Shown piece after piece: positions 23,358-31,108 of a DNA stretch of 52,059 nucleotides. Under the pieces are notes generated by a model. That model was not told where the DNA came from. It ran no database searches and worked only from the letters and a program-made list of their open reading frames with translations. Both the position numbers and the translations under genes were made by a program. Source of the stretch: Nitrospirota bacterium (GTDB taxonomy: Bacteria; Nitrospirota; Thermodesulfovibrionia; Thermodesulfovibrionales; UBA6898); the NCBI GenBank assembly GCA_016215155.1, contig JACRLQ010000020.1:1-52059 (forward strand), written 5' to 3'. Positions within the stretch are counted from its first letter, which is position 1. The number at the start of each line of letters is the position of its first letter.

Positions 23358-25073
23358 ATGACACATAACTTGTTCCGGCAGTCAATTCCCTTGCCAGCAA
23401 ATTTTCCCGGTACATCGACATTCCGTTTTGTCCGGAACTTCTCCTTTTTTGTTTTGCTTTTTCTATTTTGTTTCATCGTAAGCCCTTCGATACATGCCTC
23501 TGCCGGAACAGTTCAACTGCCTAAAACCGGGCAGACCTCCTGTTACGATTCCTCCGGCGGAGACATACCGTGCGGCAATACCGGTCAGGATGGTGAGTGG
23601 AGAGTAGGGGTTTCAGTGATAGGGGAACGTTTTACCTCCGGCGTGGGCGCGCAGGCTGATTGCGTGACCGACAACCTTACTGGCCTGATGTGGGTGAAGA
23701 CGCCGGACAGCGCTAAGAGATCATACAAGGAAGCTATCGATTACGCCGGGACATTGAATCTCTGCGGTTTTACCGATTGGCGTATACCGACGATCGTGGA
23801 ACTCGAAAGCCTTGTGAATGCGGGCCAGACAAACCCTGCCGCCTGGCTTAATACGCAGGGTTTCAGTAATGTGAAGTCAGACTACTACGGGGCGTCTTCC
23901 AACTACACATATGATCCTGACTATACGTGGCGCCTCTATATGCCCTTTGGCTTTGCGGACCACTGCGATAAGGGTGAAGGCAACTTGGCCTGGCCGGTGC
24001 GCGGCGGGCAGGCAACCGCGACGGCGGCTATCTGGAAGTCCGGACAGGAGATCTGTTACAACTCGTCTGGGACGAGTATCCCATGCGCAGGCACGGGGCA
24101 GGACGCTGATTTAAAGCCCGGCGCTGCCTGGCCTTCTCCCCGGTTCGCCGTAAACGGCGCTGCCGGCACAGTTGCTGATAACCTGACAGGGCTTGTATGG
24201 CTGAAGAATGCGAACTGTTTTGGAGCGGTGACCTGGGACCAGGCGCTTTCGTCCGCCAATAGTCTTGCAAATGGCCAATGCGGCCTTGCCGATGGCTCGC
24301 AGGCCGGAGACTGGCGGTTGCCGAACCGGAAGGAACTTTTTAGCCTCGTTGCTTTCGGCTATGCAGGCCCGGCCCTTGCAAATACGGCCGGGACCCTAAA
24401 GTGGACTGAAGGCGATCCTTTTGACTATGTGCAACCCGCTCCCTACGACTACTGGTCATCTACCACCTTTGCGTATGATCCATACTACGCGTGGGGCGTC
24501 TGGATGTACGCCGGCTATGTGACCTTCAACCATAAGAGTGAAGGCAACTATGTTTGGCCGGTGCGAGGCGGAGAGTCTTTCATTCTTTCGGTTTCCAAAA
24601 CAGGAGCAGGCACGGTGACAAGCAGCCCTGCGGGAATCAGCTGCGGTCTCAAATGCGAGGCGTTTTATTCTCTTAACTCCGTTGTCACATTATCCGCAAT
24701 CCCTGATACAGGTGGACTGATCTTTTCAGGCTGGAGCGACAGCGCAGACTGCTCAGACGGGACTATAAGCATCAGCGCAGACACATCATGCACGGCGACG
24801 TTTACTCTTTGTCAGGGTTCGCCGGTATCGGTCGGAGGCTCTATGTACGATTCGATCAACGCAGCTTTAGCCCCTGCCGCGTCAACCGACACAATCAAAA
24901 TCATGGGGATAAATCAGCCCGAAAACGTGACGCTTGCATCCGGCAAGACCATCAAGCTCGATGGCGGTTATGATTGCAGTTTTACCAGCAAGGTCGATCG
25001 GACAACGACAATCACGGGGTCACTGACGATTTCCAGCGGCACAGTTGAGTTTGACAGCATTGTGATATTGTAG
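23358..25073 (+). CDS. Secreted DUF1566 repeat protein
   Basis: This 571-aa protein has a long signal peptide (hydrophobic FFVLLFLFCFIVSPS, cleavage near SIHASA, about residue 50). Two Lcl/DUF1566 modules follow, at about residues 60-215 and 225-400. Each has the pattern CYDSSGGDIPC or CYNSSGTSIPC, then DNLTGLMWVK or DNLTGLVWLK, DWRIPTIVELESLV or DWRLPNRKELFSLV, and a Trp-Pro-Val-Arg-Gly-Gly end. An InlB-type B-repeat (VSKTGAGTVTSSPAGISCG) at about 405-490 and a short beta-helix-like tail come after. DUF1566 modules are common in secreted proteins of anaerobic sediment bacteria. The tail ends abruptly after VEFDSIVIL, so the protein may be a shortened relative of larger adhesins. Function is unknown. 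Confidence 0.85.
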   Translation: MTHNLFRQSIPLPANFPGTSTFRFVRNFSFFVLLFLFCFIVSPSIHASAGTVQLPKTGQTSCYDSSGGDIPCGNTGQDGEWRVGVSVIGERFTSGVGAQADCVTDNLTGLMWVKTPDSAKRSYKEAIDYAGTLNLCGFTDWRIPTIVELESLVNAGQTNPAAWLNTQGFSNVKSDYYGASSNYTYDPDYTWRLYMPFGFADHCDKGEGNLAWPVRGGQATATAAIWKSGQEICYNSSGTSIPCAGTGQDADLKPGAAWPSPRFAVNGAAGTVADNLTGLVWLKNANCFGAVTWDQALSSANSLANGQCGLADGSQAGDWRLPNRKELFSLVAFGYAGPALANTAGTLKWTEGDPFDYVQPAPYDYWSSTTFAYDPYYAWGVWMYAGYVTFNHKSEGNYVWPVRGGESFILSVSKTGAGTVTSSPAGISCGLKCEAFYSLNSVVTLSAIPDTGGLIFSGWSDSADCSDGTISISADTSCTATFTLCQGSPVSVGGSMYDSINAALAPAASTDTIKIMGINQPENVTLASGKTIKLDGGYDCSFTSKVDRTTTITGSLTISSGTVEFDSIVIL

Positions 25074-25114
25074 AATGTTCCTGGCGACTTGAATTGAGTT
25101 AATGGGCTCAAAAT

Positions 25115-25142
25115 AGTGTTCACTTATGAAATGGCGAACACT
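25115..25142. repeat. Hairpin in the 25074-25360 intergenic region
   Basis: AGTGTTC and GAACACT are perfect 7-bp inverted arms around a 14-base loop. There is no T tract, so it is not an obvious intrinsic terminator. The remaining intergenic DNA holds only the promoter at 25286-25313. Confidence 0.45.
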
Positions 25143-25285
25143 AAGAAAATCGTCATGCGTTTAGTTTTTTGTCGCTAAGGCCAGTTGACTTTTTATTATA
25201 TCAAGCCGATTCATATCGTTCTGCGCAAACTCAAGTTTTTACATCGCAACTTACCTGGGAACACCTGCCCCCGCCCTTTGTGCGC

Positions 25286-25313
25286 TTGACAAACAGTCCT
25301 GTCTTGCTAAAAT
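25286..25313 (+). promoter_or_regulatory. Sigma-70 promoter for the 216-aa periplasmic protein
   Basis: A consensus TTGACA (25286-25291) and TAAAAT (25308-25313) are separated by 16 bases, about 48 bases ahead of the ATG at 25361, which has GGGAGG upstream. Confidence 0.65.
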
Positions 25314-25360
25314 GGAACCACAACGACGTTACATAGTAAAAACACATTTGGGAGGATGAG

Positions 25361-26011
25361 ATGAAAAAAATACTGATTGCGGGGATTTTTGTTTTGTTTG
25401 CCGTTACAGCGATGGGAAACGTTGCTGAGGCCGGGATGAAAGGCAAAAAATCAGGGAAGATGCACTGCACCAAGACCGCAATTGACCTGAGAATGGACAT
25501 GCGGAAGCTATGGGAAGACCATATCATATTCACGAGAAACTATATTATTAGCGCTCTGGCTGACCTTGAAGATGGGGGCAAGGTAGCTGAGAGGCTCCTT
25601 AGAAATCAGGATGACATAGGTAATGCGATTAAACCTTTTTATGGATACGAGGCAGGGAAGAAATTGGCCGCATTGCTTAGAGACCATATTTTGGTCGCTA
25701 CAGAAGTTGTACAGGCCGCCAAGATGGGCAACAACGATGAGCTGGCCAAGGCAAACAAAAAATGGAATGCTAACGCGGACGATATAGCCGCTTTCCTGAG
25801 CGGGGCCAACCCTAATTGGCCTAAGCAGGACCTGACCAACATGCTTTACAAACATCTGGCGCTTACAACAGGAGAAGTTGTATCGAGACTCAAGAAAGAT
25901 TGGGCGGCTGACATAGATTATTATGATAAAGGTCATGAACACATGCTTATGTTTGCGGACGCACTGACAGATGGCATCATAAAGCAATTCCCCGACAAGT
26001 TTAAAAAATAG
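25361..26011 (+). CDS. Periplasmic helical protein of the 'acetylglutamate kinase'-misnamed family
   Basis: The signal peptide (MKKILIAGIFVLFAVTAMG, cleavage after AEA near residue 25) is followed by about 190 helical residues. The pattern LRKLWEDHIIFTRNYIISAL, RLLRNQDDIGNAIKPFYG, LLRDHILVATEVVQAAK, NADDIAAFLSGANPNW, MLYKHLALTTGEVV is that of a small family found in bacilli and environmental bacteria, sometimes mislabelled acetylglutamate kinase. Internal similarity between the DHIIFTR, DHILVAT and KHLALTT segments suggests a duplicated helical hairpin with conserved His, possibly a metal or cofactor site. True function is unknown. It has its own promoter. Confidence 0.7.
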   Translation: MKKILIAGIFVLFAVTAMGNVAEAGMKGKKSGKMHCTKTAIDLRMDMRKLWEDHIIFTRNYIISALADLEDGGKVAERLLRNQDDIGNAIKPFYGYEAGKKLAALLRDHILVATEVVQAAKMGNNDELAKANKKWNANADDIAAFLSGANPNWPKQDLTNMLYKHLALTTGEVVSRLKKDWAADIDYYDKGHEHMLMFADALTDGIIKQFPDKFKK

Positions 26012-26025
26012 TGTCGCATGGCTGC

Positions 26026-26073
26026 GAGGCCCTCTTTGACGGGCATGATGAGACATGATGAAAAGAGGGCCTC
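26026..26073. terminator. Long hairpin between converging genes
   Basis: GAGGCCCTCTTT at 26026-26037 pairs perfectly with AAAGAGGGCCTC at 26062-26073. The position, between the converging gene at 25361 and the minus-strand iron operon, suggests transcription termination in both directions. Neither side has a strong T tract, so this is tentative. Confidence 0.5.
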
Positions 26074-26077
26074 TGCA

Positions 26078-26227
26078 TCAGCAGCCGCCCTCTTTTGTCT
26101 TTTTCATTTCACATGTATCTGGACCGCACCCTGAGCAGTGCCCTTTTTTCTTCCATACAGACCGGTATAAAAGATAGAGCGCCCCACCGATAATTAACGC
26201 CATAAATATAATGTCTTTAATTCCCAT
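26078..26227 (-). CDS. FeoB-associated Cys-rich membrane protein, 49 aa
   Basis: This small gene encodes one N-terminal membrane helix (DIIFMALIIGGALYLLYRS), then a basic KKK and a Cys-rich tail (HCSGCGPDTC, ending GGC). This matches the FeoB-associated Cys-rich membrane protein family, short companions of FeoB. The ATG at 26225-26227 lies one base after the feoB stop, so the two are co-transcribed and probably translationally coupled. The tail has five Cys that might handle iron or an Fe-S cluster; that is inference. Confidence 0.85.
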   Translation of the reverse strand: MGIKDIIFMALIIGGALYLLYRSVWKKKGHCSGCGPDTCEMKKTKEGGC

Positions 26228-26228
26228 A

Positions 26229-28487
26229 TCACCCCCCCATCCCCAGTAATTTTCCGCCCTGGTATACTAAAAAAGCCACGCCCCAGGCCAGTACCATCTG
26301 ATAACCAAAGGCTATTCCGAACCATTTCCATGTGCCGAATTCGTGCCACATCGCGACAGCGACTATCACGCACGGCATATAAAGCAGCACGAATACTATG
26401 AAAGCATAGGCAGAAAGGGGCGTGAACTGTCCCTTGATGGCCTGCCTGAGCGAGGCCCGCCCGGTCTTCTCCTCGGCCGATTCCTCGGCCGACATAGTCG
26501 AGATGCCGGCGGTCGAAACAATATTGCCAATGGAAGCCGTAACTGCGCCGCCGAAGGACGTCACGATCTCCTTCAGGTCCTCGGTGAGAGTGGGGGCGGA
26601 ACCCTCTTCACCGGTCTTATCCGCGGCAGGCGCGTAGATCTCGCCCATCGTCCCGACAACGATCTCCTTTGCTATCAGACCGGATATGAGTGATGAGGAC
26701 GCCTCCCAGGTTCCGAAGCCCAGCGGCGCGAGCGCGGGAGCGATCACCTGGCCCATCTGCCCGAGATAGGAATCTTTCTTTTGCTCAACTCCCCAGGGGA
26801 GGTTAAGGAGAAACCAGACCAGCACCGAGACGGCGAGGATGTACGTCCCCGCCTTGATCAGAAAGTGCTTTCCCTTTTCCCATGTATGGATCATGAGGCT
26901 CCTGAAGGAAGGCATCCTGTAAGGCGGCAATTCCATGATGAACATCGGCGCCTCTCCCCTGAACAGGGTCCGTTTGAAGACCAGGCCCATTACGACAGCC
27001 AGCACGATGCCCAGCACGTAAAGGGACCAAAGGACAGTGCCGGCATTGGTTGCGAAGAAAGCGCCGATAAAGACGACATAGACCGGAAGCCGGGCGCCGC
27101 ATGACATCAGCGGAATCAGCAGGGCCGTAAGGGCCTTGTCCTTCGGGTTTTCAAGCGTCCTTGTGGCATAGATGGCCGGCACATTGCAGCCGAACCCCAG
27201 AAGCATCGGGATGAAAGACTTGCCATGGAGCCCTATCGCGTGCATCGTCCTGTCCATGACAAAGGCGGCCCTTGACATGTAGCCGCTTCCTTCGAGGAAG
27301 GTGATGAAGAACATCATCGCGAAAATGACAGGGACGAAGACGAGGACCGATCCGACCCCGGCGATAACGCCGTCGGTAACAAGCGATGCCATCCAGGCGG
27401 GCGCGTGAATAAACCCGATGATCGCCTTGACCCACCGCGTGAATGGACCGGCGGTCATTGAGTCGAGCCAGTCTGCGAAAGGAGCGGACATATCGAAGGT
27501 GAGCTTGAAGACGAGCCACATGGCGGCAAAAAAAATGGGGATGCCCGCATAACGGTTCAGCACCACCTTGTCGATCTTTTCAGTTATCTCCATCTTCCGG
27601 ACGTCAGGTCTGGTCATCACCTCGCGGGTGAGGCCCGAGGCCTGCGCATACCGGGCGTCAGCCATCACCGATTCGATATCTTCCCCGTGGGCCTCCCTAA
27701 GGTGCCTGAGTGTCTCTCCCAAAAGACCGCTTTCATCGAGTCCGGTCTTCTCCCGAACATGCTGGTCGCCTTCCATCAGCTTAAATGCCAGCCATCTGGG
27801 GGGATACAGGGCTGCAATCAGGGAATGGTCTTTCCTCAGATGGTCCTCGATTTTCCGTGCAGCTGTTTCTATATCAATTCCGTAGTTGAGAAGTGTCGGC
27901 ATTTTGGACGACGGCTTTTCCGCCCGGTCGATCGCCGCCTTTATAAGTTCGTTCAGGCCGGTCGTCCTTGTTGCGACTGTGCTGACAACTCTGACGCCGA
28001 GCAGCTTCTCTATCGCCCCGGAGTCGATCCTGTATCCCTTCTTCCGGGCCTCGTCATATATGTTCAGGGCCATGACGATGGGAATGCCGAGTTCCATCAT
28101 CTGGACGGAAAGATAGAGGTTGCGTTCGAGATTGGTCGCGTCCACGACGTTTATGATCACGTCGGGTTTTTCATGGACGAGATAGTCCCGTGCTACAATC
28201 TCCTCCTGGGTATATGGACTTAGACTGTAGGTCCCCGGCAGGTCAACCAGCCTGATCCTGCGGCCTTCAAACTCGAAATTTGCCTCTTTCTTTTCTACGG
28301 TGACCCCTGGCCAGTTGCCTACATGAAGTCGTGTTCCCGCAATGGCGTTAATAAGTGTGGATTTGCCGGAGTTGGGATTACCCGCAACCGCAACGGTAAG
28401 CGCCCTTTTATCCCCTCTTAAATTAAGGGGGGATTGAGGGGGGTTATCTCCGCCCAGTATTCTGTCTTCCATGATCTGCGTATTCAT
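26229..28487 (-). CDS. feoB: Ferrous iron transporter FeoB with repeat-derived N-terminus
   Basis: FeoB imports Fe2+ across the inner membrane. The G domain has G1 GNPNSGKST at residues 36-44, G3 DLPGTYSL and G4 NIYDE. The membrane part has the two Gate motifs around GFGCNVPAIYATRTL and PLMSCGARLPVYVVF with conserved Cys. The 752-aa length is usual. Residues 15-26 (NPPQSPLNLRGD) are not FeoB-like; they are encoded by a palindromic repeat (28411-28445), so ordinary FeoB would start near LTVAVAGN. ATG 28487 overlaps the feoA stop (ATGA), supporting this start. Confidence 0.95.
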   Translation of the reverse strand: MNTQIMEDRILGGDNPPQSPLNLRGDKRALTVAVAGNPNSGKSTLINAIAGTRLHVGNWPGVTVEKKEANFEFEGRRIRLVDLPGTYSLSPYTQEEIVARDYLVHEKPDVIINVVDATNLERNLYLSVQMMELGIPIVMALNIYDEARKKGYRIDSGAIEKLLGVRVVSTVATRTTGLNELIKAAIDRAEKPSSKMPTLLNYGIDIETAARKIEDHLRKDHSLIAALYPPRWLAFKLMEGDQHVREKTGLDESGLLGETLRHLREAHGEDIESVMADARYAQASGLTREVMTRPDVRKMEITEKIDKVVLNRYAGIPIFFAAMWLVFKLTFDMSAPFADWLDSMTAGPFTRWVKAIIGFIHAPAWMASLVTDGVIAGVGSVLVFVPVIFAMMFFITFLEGSGYMSRAAFVMDRTMHAIGLHGKSFIPMLLGFGCNVPAIYATRTLENPKDKALTALLIPLMSCGARLPVYVVFIGAFFATNAGTVLWSLYVLGIVLAVVMGLVFKRTLFRGEAPMFIMELPPYRMPSFRSLMIHTWEKGKHFLIKAGTYILAVSVLVWFLLNLPWGVEQKKDSYLGQMGQVIAPALAPLGFGTWEASSSLISGLIAKEIVVGTMGEIYAPAADKTGEEGSAPTLTEDLKEIVTSFGGAVTASIGNIVSTAGISTMSAEESAEEKTGRASLRQAIKGQFTPLSAYAFIVFVLLYMPCVIVAVAMWHEFGTWKWFGIAFGYQMVLAWGVAFLVYQGGKLLGMGG
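28411..28445. repeat. Palindromic repeat in the feoB 5' coding region
   Basis: On the minus strand it reads AACCCCCCTCAATCCCCCC then TTAATTTAAGAGGGGA. It is the well-known interspersed repeat type whose translation gives NPPQSPL. A relative lies at 37264-37314 between pstS and pstC. Confidence 0.75.
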
Positions 28488-28711
28488 TTAAACACCTCCA
28501 CCGCAATACTCTCCGCCTCTTTTTTCCTGAGAGAGAGGCTGTAATTTTTAATTGTCACCTCGATGGGGTCCCCAAGGGGCGCGACTTTCCCGACCTTCAC
28601 CTCTTCGCCCACCAGCACACCCATATCCATGAGCCTTCTCCTTAAGGGTCCTGTAACACCCATGCCCGTTATCTTCCCCTGTTCTCCGGGTTTCATCTTC
28701 GCCAAATTCAT
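28484..28711 (-). CDS. feoA: Ferrous iron transport protein FeoA (first copy)
   Basis: This is a 75-aa SH3-like FeoA protein, a cytoplasmic partner of FeoB: MNLAKMKPGEQGKITGM, LRRRLMDMGVLVGEEVKVG, DPIEVTIKNYSLSLRKKEAE. ATG 28711 is chosen over an upstream frame start because GGAGGTGT lies just before it. It overlaps feoB by 4 bases. Confidence 0.93.
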   Translation of the reverse strand: MNLAKMKPGEQGKITGMGVTGPLRRRLMDMGVLVGEEVKVGKVAPLGDPIEVTIKNYSLSLRKKEAESIAVEVFK

Positions 28712-28783
28712 TGGACACCTCCTGTATATTCGAAAAAAGTTAACTGTTTCAGACTGCAAATCACTTTACTCACGCAAGTCAAA

Positions 28784-29035
28784 TTAATACTTTATTACCA
28801 CCATGATCTTCATCGCCATCCCGCGGGCTATGGCAATCCTTGACTCATCGACCTTTAAAAGGACCGGTCCGTGGCCTTCGTTGTTCAACATTTCAACCAT
28901 CTTGCCGACACGCAGACCCAAATCTTCAATGTGGCACAATTGATTCCTGGCACTTCCGGGACTGCACCCCTGCTGTCCCTTTATCTCTACTATTTCGGCC
29001 AGTTCACCTCTGCTTAAAAGTCCAAGGGGCGCCAT
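28784..29035 (-). CDS. feoA: FeoA domain protein (second copy)
   Basis: This second FeoA-fold protein of 83 aa carries PLGLLSRGELAEIVEIKG, a Cys-containing insert (GCSPGSARNQLC), HIEDLGLRVGKMVEML, and ARGMAMKIMV. Two FeoA genes ahead of feoB are frequent in anaerobes. The ATG at 29035 has AGAGGAGG at suitable spacing; upstream codons of the same frame overlap the end of the beta-barrel gene and are less likely. It presumably assists FeoB. Confidence 0.88.
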   Translation of the reverse strand: MAPLGLLSRGELAEIVEIKGQQGCSPGSARNQLCHIEDLGLRVGKMVEMLNNEGHGPVLLKVDESRIAIARGMAMKIMVVIKY

Positions 29036-29084
29036 ATCGTTATATCCTCCTCTTTGTATATTCATTTTTTGCCTGCTCTCCGAG

Positions 29085-29861
29085 TCAGAATCTCCATGCG
29101 ATGCCGGCAAGAATTACGTAATCGGTTTCGGCCTCGTTTAACGCGCCCTTGACGCCTAGATTAACTGACAAAGCATCCGTAACCGTATAATTTATGCCCC
29201 CGAGAATAAAAGCAGGCGAAGAAGTCGAGGTTTTGTCCATATTGGTTTGGATTCCTGCATTGCCTATCAGCAGCATCTTCTCACTGACAGCCAGTTCCAT
29301 GGCCAGCGACGCGTACCATATATCTTTCTCCTCGTCCACTTTATTCTCATTTCTTGTGTAGGCAAGATTTAGATCGAACGTCAAAGGTTCAATCACCTTC
29401 GTAGTGATGAAGAATAGGTTGTATGCCGTTTTCCCAGTTCCCAGCCCCTTTACTTTGTCGCCCGTCGGCAGCGAAAGTCCGGGTTTCAATGCGAAACTGA
29501 GACCGTCTTTCTCGTAAAATTTCCATTTAAGCTCTACAGTTACATCGGAAATGCCGTTCTCCTTTGCCGTCCCGGCGCCATCTTCCTCAACCCTGCGCCA
29601 CAGATAGGGGATGCCAAGAATAACATCCACATTCTCCGTAACACCATAAGAAAAAATAGTCTCAAGCCCGAAACTCGCCTCTCTTGTCGTAGCGTCAAAA
29701 ACAACTTCCTTGTTAAAGCCAAACTCGCTGTTCACTTCGACCAGGAGGTGTCCTTTCCCTTGCGTTCCCGTATCATTGGTAATCAACATATCCTTCGCAA
29801 ACGAGTTGCCCGTCAAAACCAACGTCAAAGCCAGCATAAGAAGACCCTTAATAAACTTCAT
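29085..29861 (-). CDS. Outer-membrane beta-barrel protein (transporter/MetA-like)
   Basis: The signal peptide (FIKGLLMLALTLVLTGNSFA) is followed by alternating amphipathic strands and a C-terminal aromatic, AGIAWRF, the usual Bam-recognised end of an outer-membrane barrel. The pattern TGTQGKGHLLVEVNSEFG, TIFSYGVTENVDVILGIPY, LKPGLSLPTGDKVKG resembles the phenol-degradation MetA-like (PF13557-type) barrel family. It lies between the cytochrome gene and feoA in an iron-regulated run, so it may form a path for iron or electrons across the outer membrane; that is inference. Confidence 0.75.
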   Translation of the reverse strand: MKFIKGLLMLALTLVLTGNSFAKDMLITNDTGTQGKGHLLVEVNSEFGFNKEVVFDATTREASFGLETIFSYGVTENVDVILGIPYLWRRVEEDGAGTAKENGISDVTVELKWKFYEKDGLSFALKPGLSLPTGDKVKGLGTGKTAYNLFFITTKVIEPLTFDLNLAYTRNENKVDEEKDIWYASLAMELAVSEKMLLIGNAGIQTNMDKTSTSSPAFILGGINYTVTDALSVNLGVKGALNEAETDYVILAGIAWRF

Positions 29862-29965
29862 TTTTTCTCCTCACTATTCCCTATTTAATTAACCAAACTC
29901 TGCAAATTGCATCTCATGACTCTATGCGTTTTCCTATTTCTCTTGTTGTCCTTTTAGGCAATGGT

Positions 29966-30424
29966 TCAATATTTGACTTTAATTCCATTCATCTCTTCCT
30001 TTGTGACATCGGCCCATCTCTTCAGATTCCAGTTCCCTACCCATTGCTTAAACGATGCGAGGTTCTTCTGCCTTTCCTCATCGGTCGAGCCGAGATATTG
30101 ATACATATTGCCCGGTTTTCCTTCTTTGGTGTTCTTCCCGTCGTCAAGCCTCCTCATCACTGCCCCGCTGTCGGGCCAGCCGATAAAATAGATCAGGTTG
30201 GTATAGCTGTCCATTTTGGGACCTTTTGACTTCTCTTCATAATTCTTCTTATTGACCTTAAACTCCCGGTGTTCCGGAGAATCAGCGCCGTGGCATCCGA
30301 TGCATTTTGCGTCAATTATCTGCTTAATATCTGTCGTGTACTTTACCTCTACGGACTGTGCCGTACAGGGGCTGACCAGGGCAAGTGTCAGAAACAGTGA
30401 ATAAACAGCGGTATTACATTTCAT
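29966..30424 (-). CDS. Periplasmic c-type cytochrome, monohaem
   Basis: The signal peptide (residues 1-23) is followed by one haem-binding motif, CIGCH, near residue 41, in the setting DIKQIIDAKCIGCHGADSPEHR. A candidate distal Met lies downstream (GNMYQYL). No other CxxCH is present. GGAGG precedes the ATG and a Fur-box-like site lies at 30441-30459. In an operon leading to feoAB it may reduce Fe3+ in the periplasm or signal; this is inference. Confidence 0.8.
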   Translation of the reverse strand: MKCNTAVYSLFLTLALVSPCTAQSVEVKYTTDIKQIIDAKCIGCHGADSPEHREFKVNKKNYEEKSKGPKMDSYTNLIYFIGWPDSGAVMRRLDDGKNTKEGKPGNMYQYLGSTDEERQKNLASFKQWVGNWNLKRWADVTKEEMNGIKVKY

Positions 30425-30440
30425 ACGTCCTCCTAAGTGT

Positions 30441-30459
30441 GGTAATGATTCGCATTATC
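30441..30459 (-). promoter_or_regulatory. Fur-box-like operator of the cytochrome-feo operon
   Basis: On the minus strand GATAATGCGAATCATTACC matches the classical Fur box GATAATGATAATCATTATC in 16 of 19 positions. It lies 17 bases before the cytochrome ATG. Confidence 0.75.
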
Positions 30460-30482
30460 AATAATGCGTCAAAAAAAACCGG

Positions 30483-30932
30483 CTATTTACAGTTCCCGCA
30501 GTAGCCGTATATCTCCAGCTTATGCCTTATAGGCCTGAAATTATTTGCGGCTGCAAGCTTATTCTGAAGATTTTCTATCTTATCGTCATGCACTTCGATG
30601 AAATCGCCGCATTTAACGCATATAAGATGGTCATGATGCTCATGCCCTATCTTCTGCTCATAGCGGGTCTTCTGCCGTCCGATCTTGATCTCTTCCGCTA
30701 TTCCGGATTCGCAAAACAGATTCAGATTTCTCTGTACTGTCGCAAACCCGATCTCAGGATGCGCCCCGGAGATTCTCTTATGAAGTTCAGTGGCCGTAAT
30801 ATGCCGTCCGGATGACAAAAAAGCATCGAGAATGATTTGCCGCTGCTTTGTCTCCCGCAGACCCTTTTCATTTATATAGGCGGACAGCGTCTCTCTTGCC
30901 GTAATAAAATCCCTATTATTAATGATTGCCAT
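30483..30932 (-). CDS. fur: Ferric uptake regulator Fur family protein
   Basis: This is a 149-aa Fur-family repressor. The winged helix is TKQRQIILDAFLSSGRHITA through GFATVQRNLNLFCESGI. The metal region has GHEHHDHLICVKCGDFIEVHDD and the C-terminal YGYCGNCK, giving two CxxC pairs for structural zinc. It starts an iron locus and is the likely regulator. ATG 30932 is chosen; TTG 30938 is possible and no clear ribosome site is seen, so the message may be leaderless or weakly translated. A Fur-box-like sequence covers the start. Confidence 0.9.
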   Translation of the reverse strand: MAIINNRDFITARETLSAYINEKGLRETKQRQIILDAFLSSGRHITATELHKRISGAHPEIGFATVQRNLNLFCESGIAEEIKIGRQKTRYEQKIGHEHHDHLICVKCGDFIEVHDDKIENLQNKLAAANNFRPIRHKLEIYGYCGNCK

Positions 30933-30943
30933 TATCAATAATA
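30925..30943 (-). promoter_or_regulatory. Fur-box-like site overlapping the fur start
   Basis: The minus strand carries GATAATGGCAATCATTAAT, 15 of 19 matches to the Fur box, covering the proposed start codon. Autoregulation is likely. Confidence 0.5.
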
Positions 30944-31108
30944 ACAGCCACTGCTGCTTTTGTCAAGCGCTGATTCGCGCCGGGCTGCCGGAAAAATTAT
31001 CCGCCTGTTAATTGACAATTGTACCGGATCATAATAGCTTATTATTAAGCGGACCAACAAGAAGATAAGAGACATTGAAAAGGTCAGACAATTGTGAGGA
31101 GGACTTGC

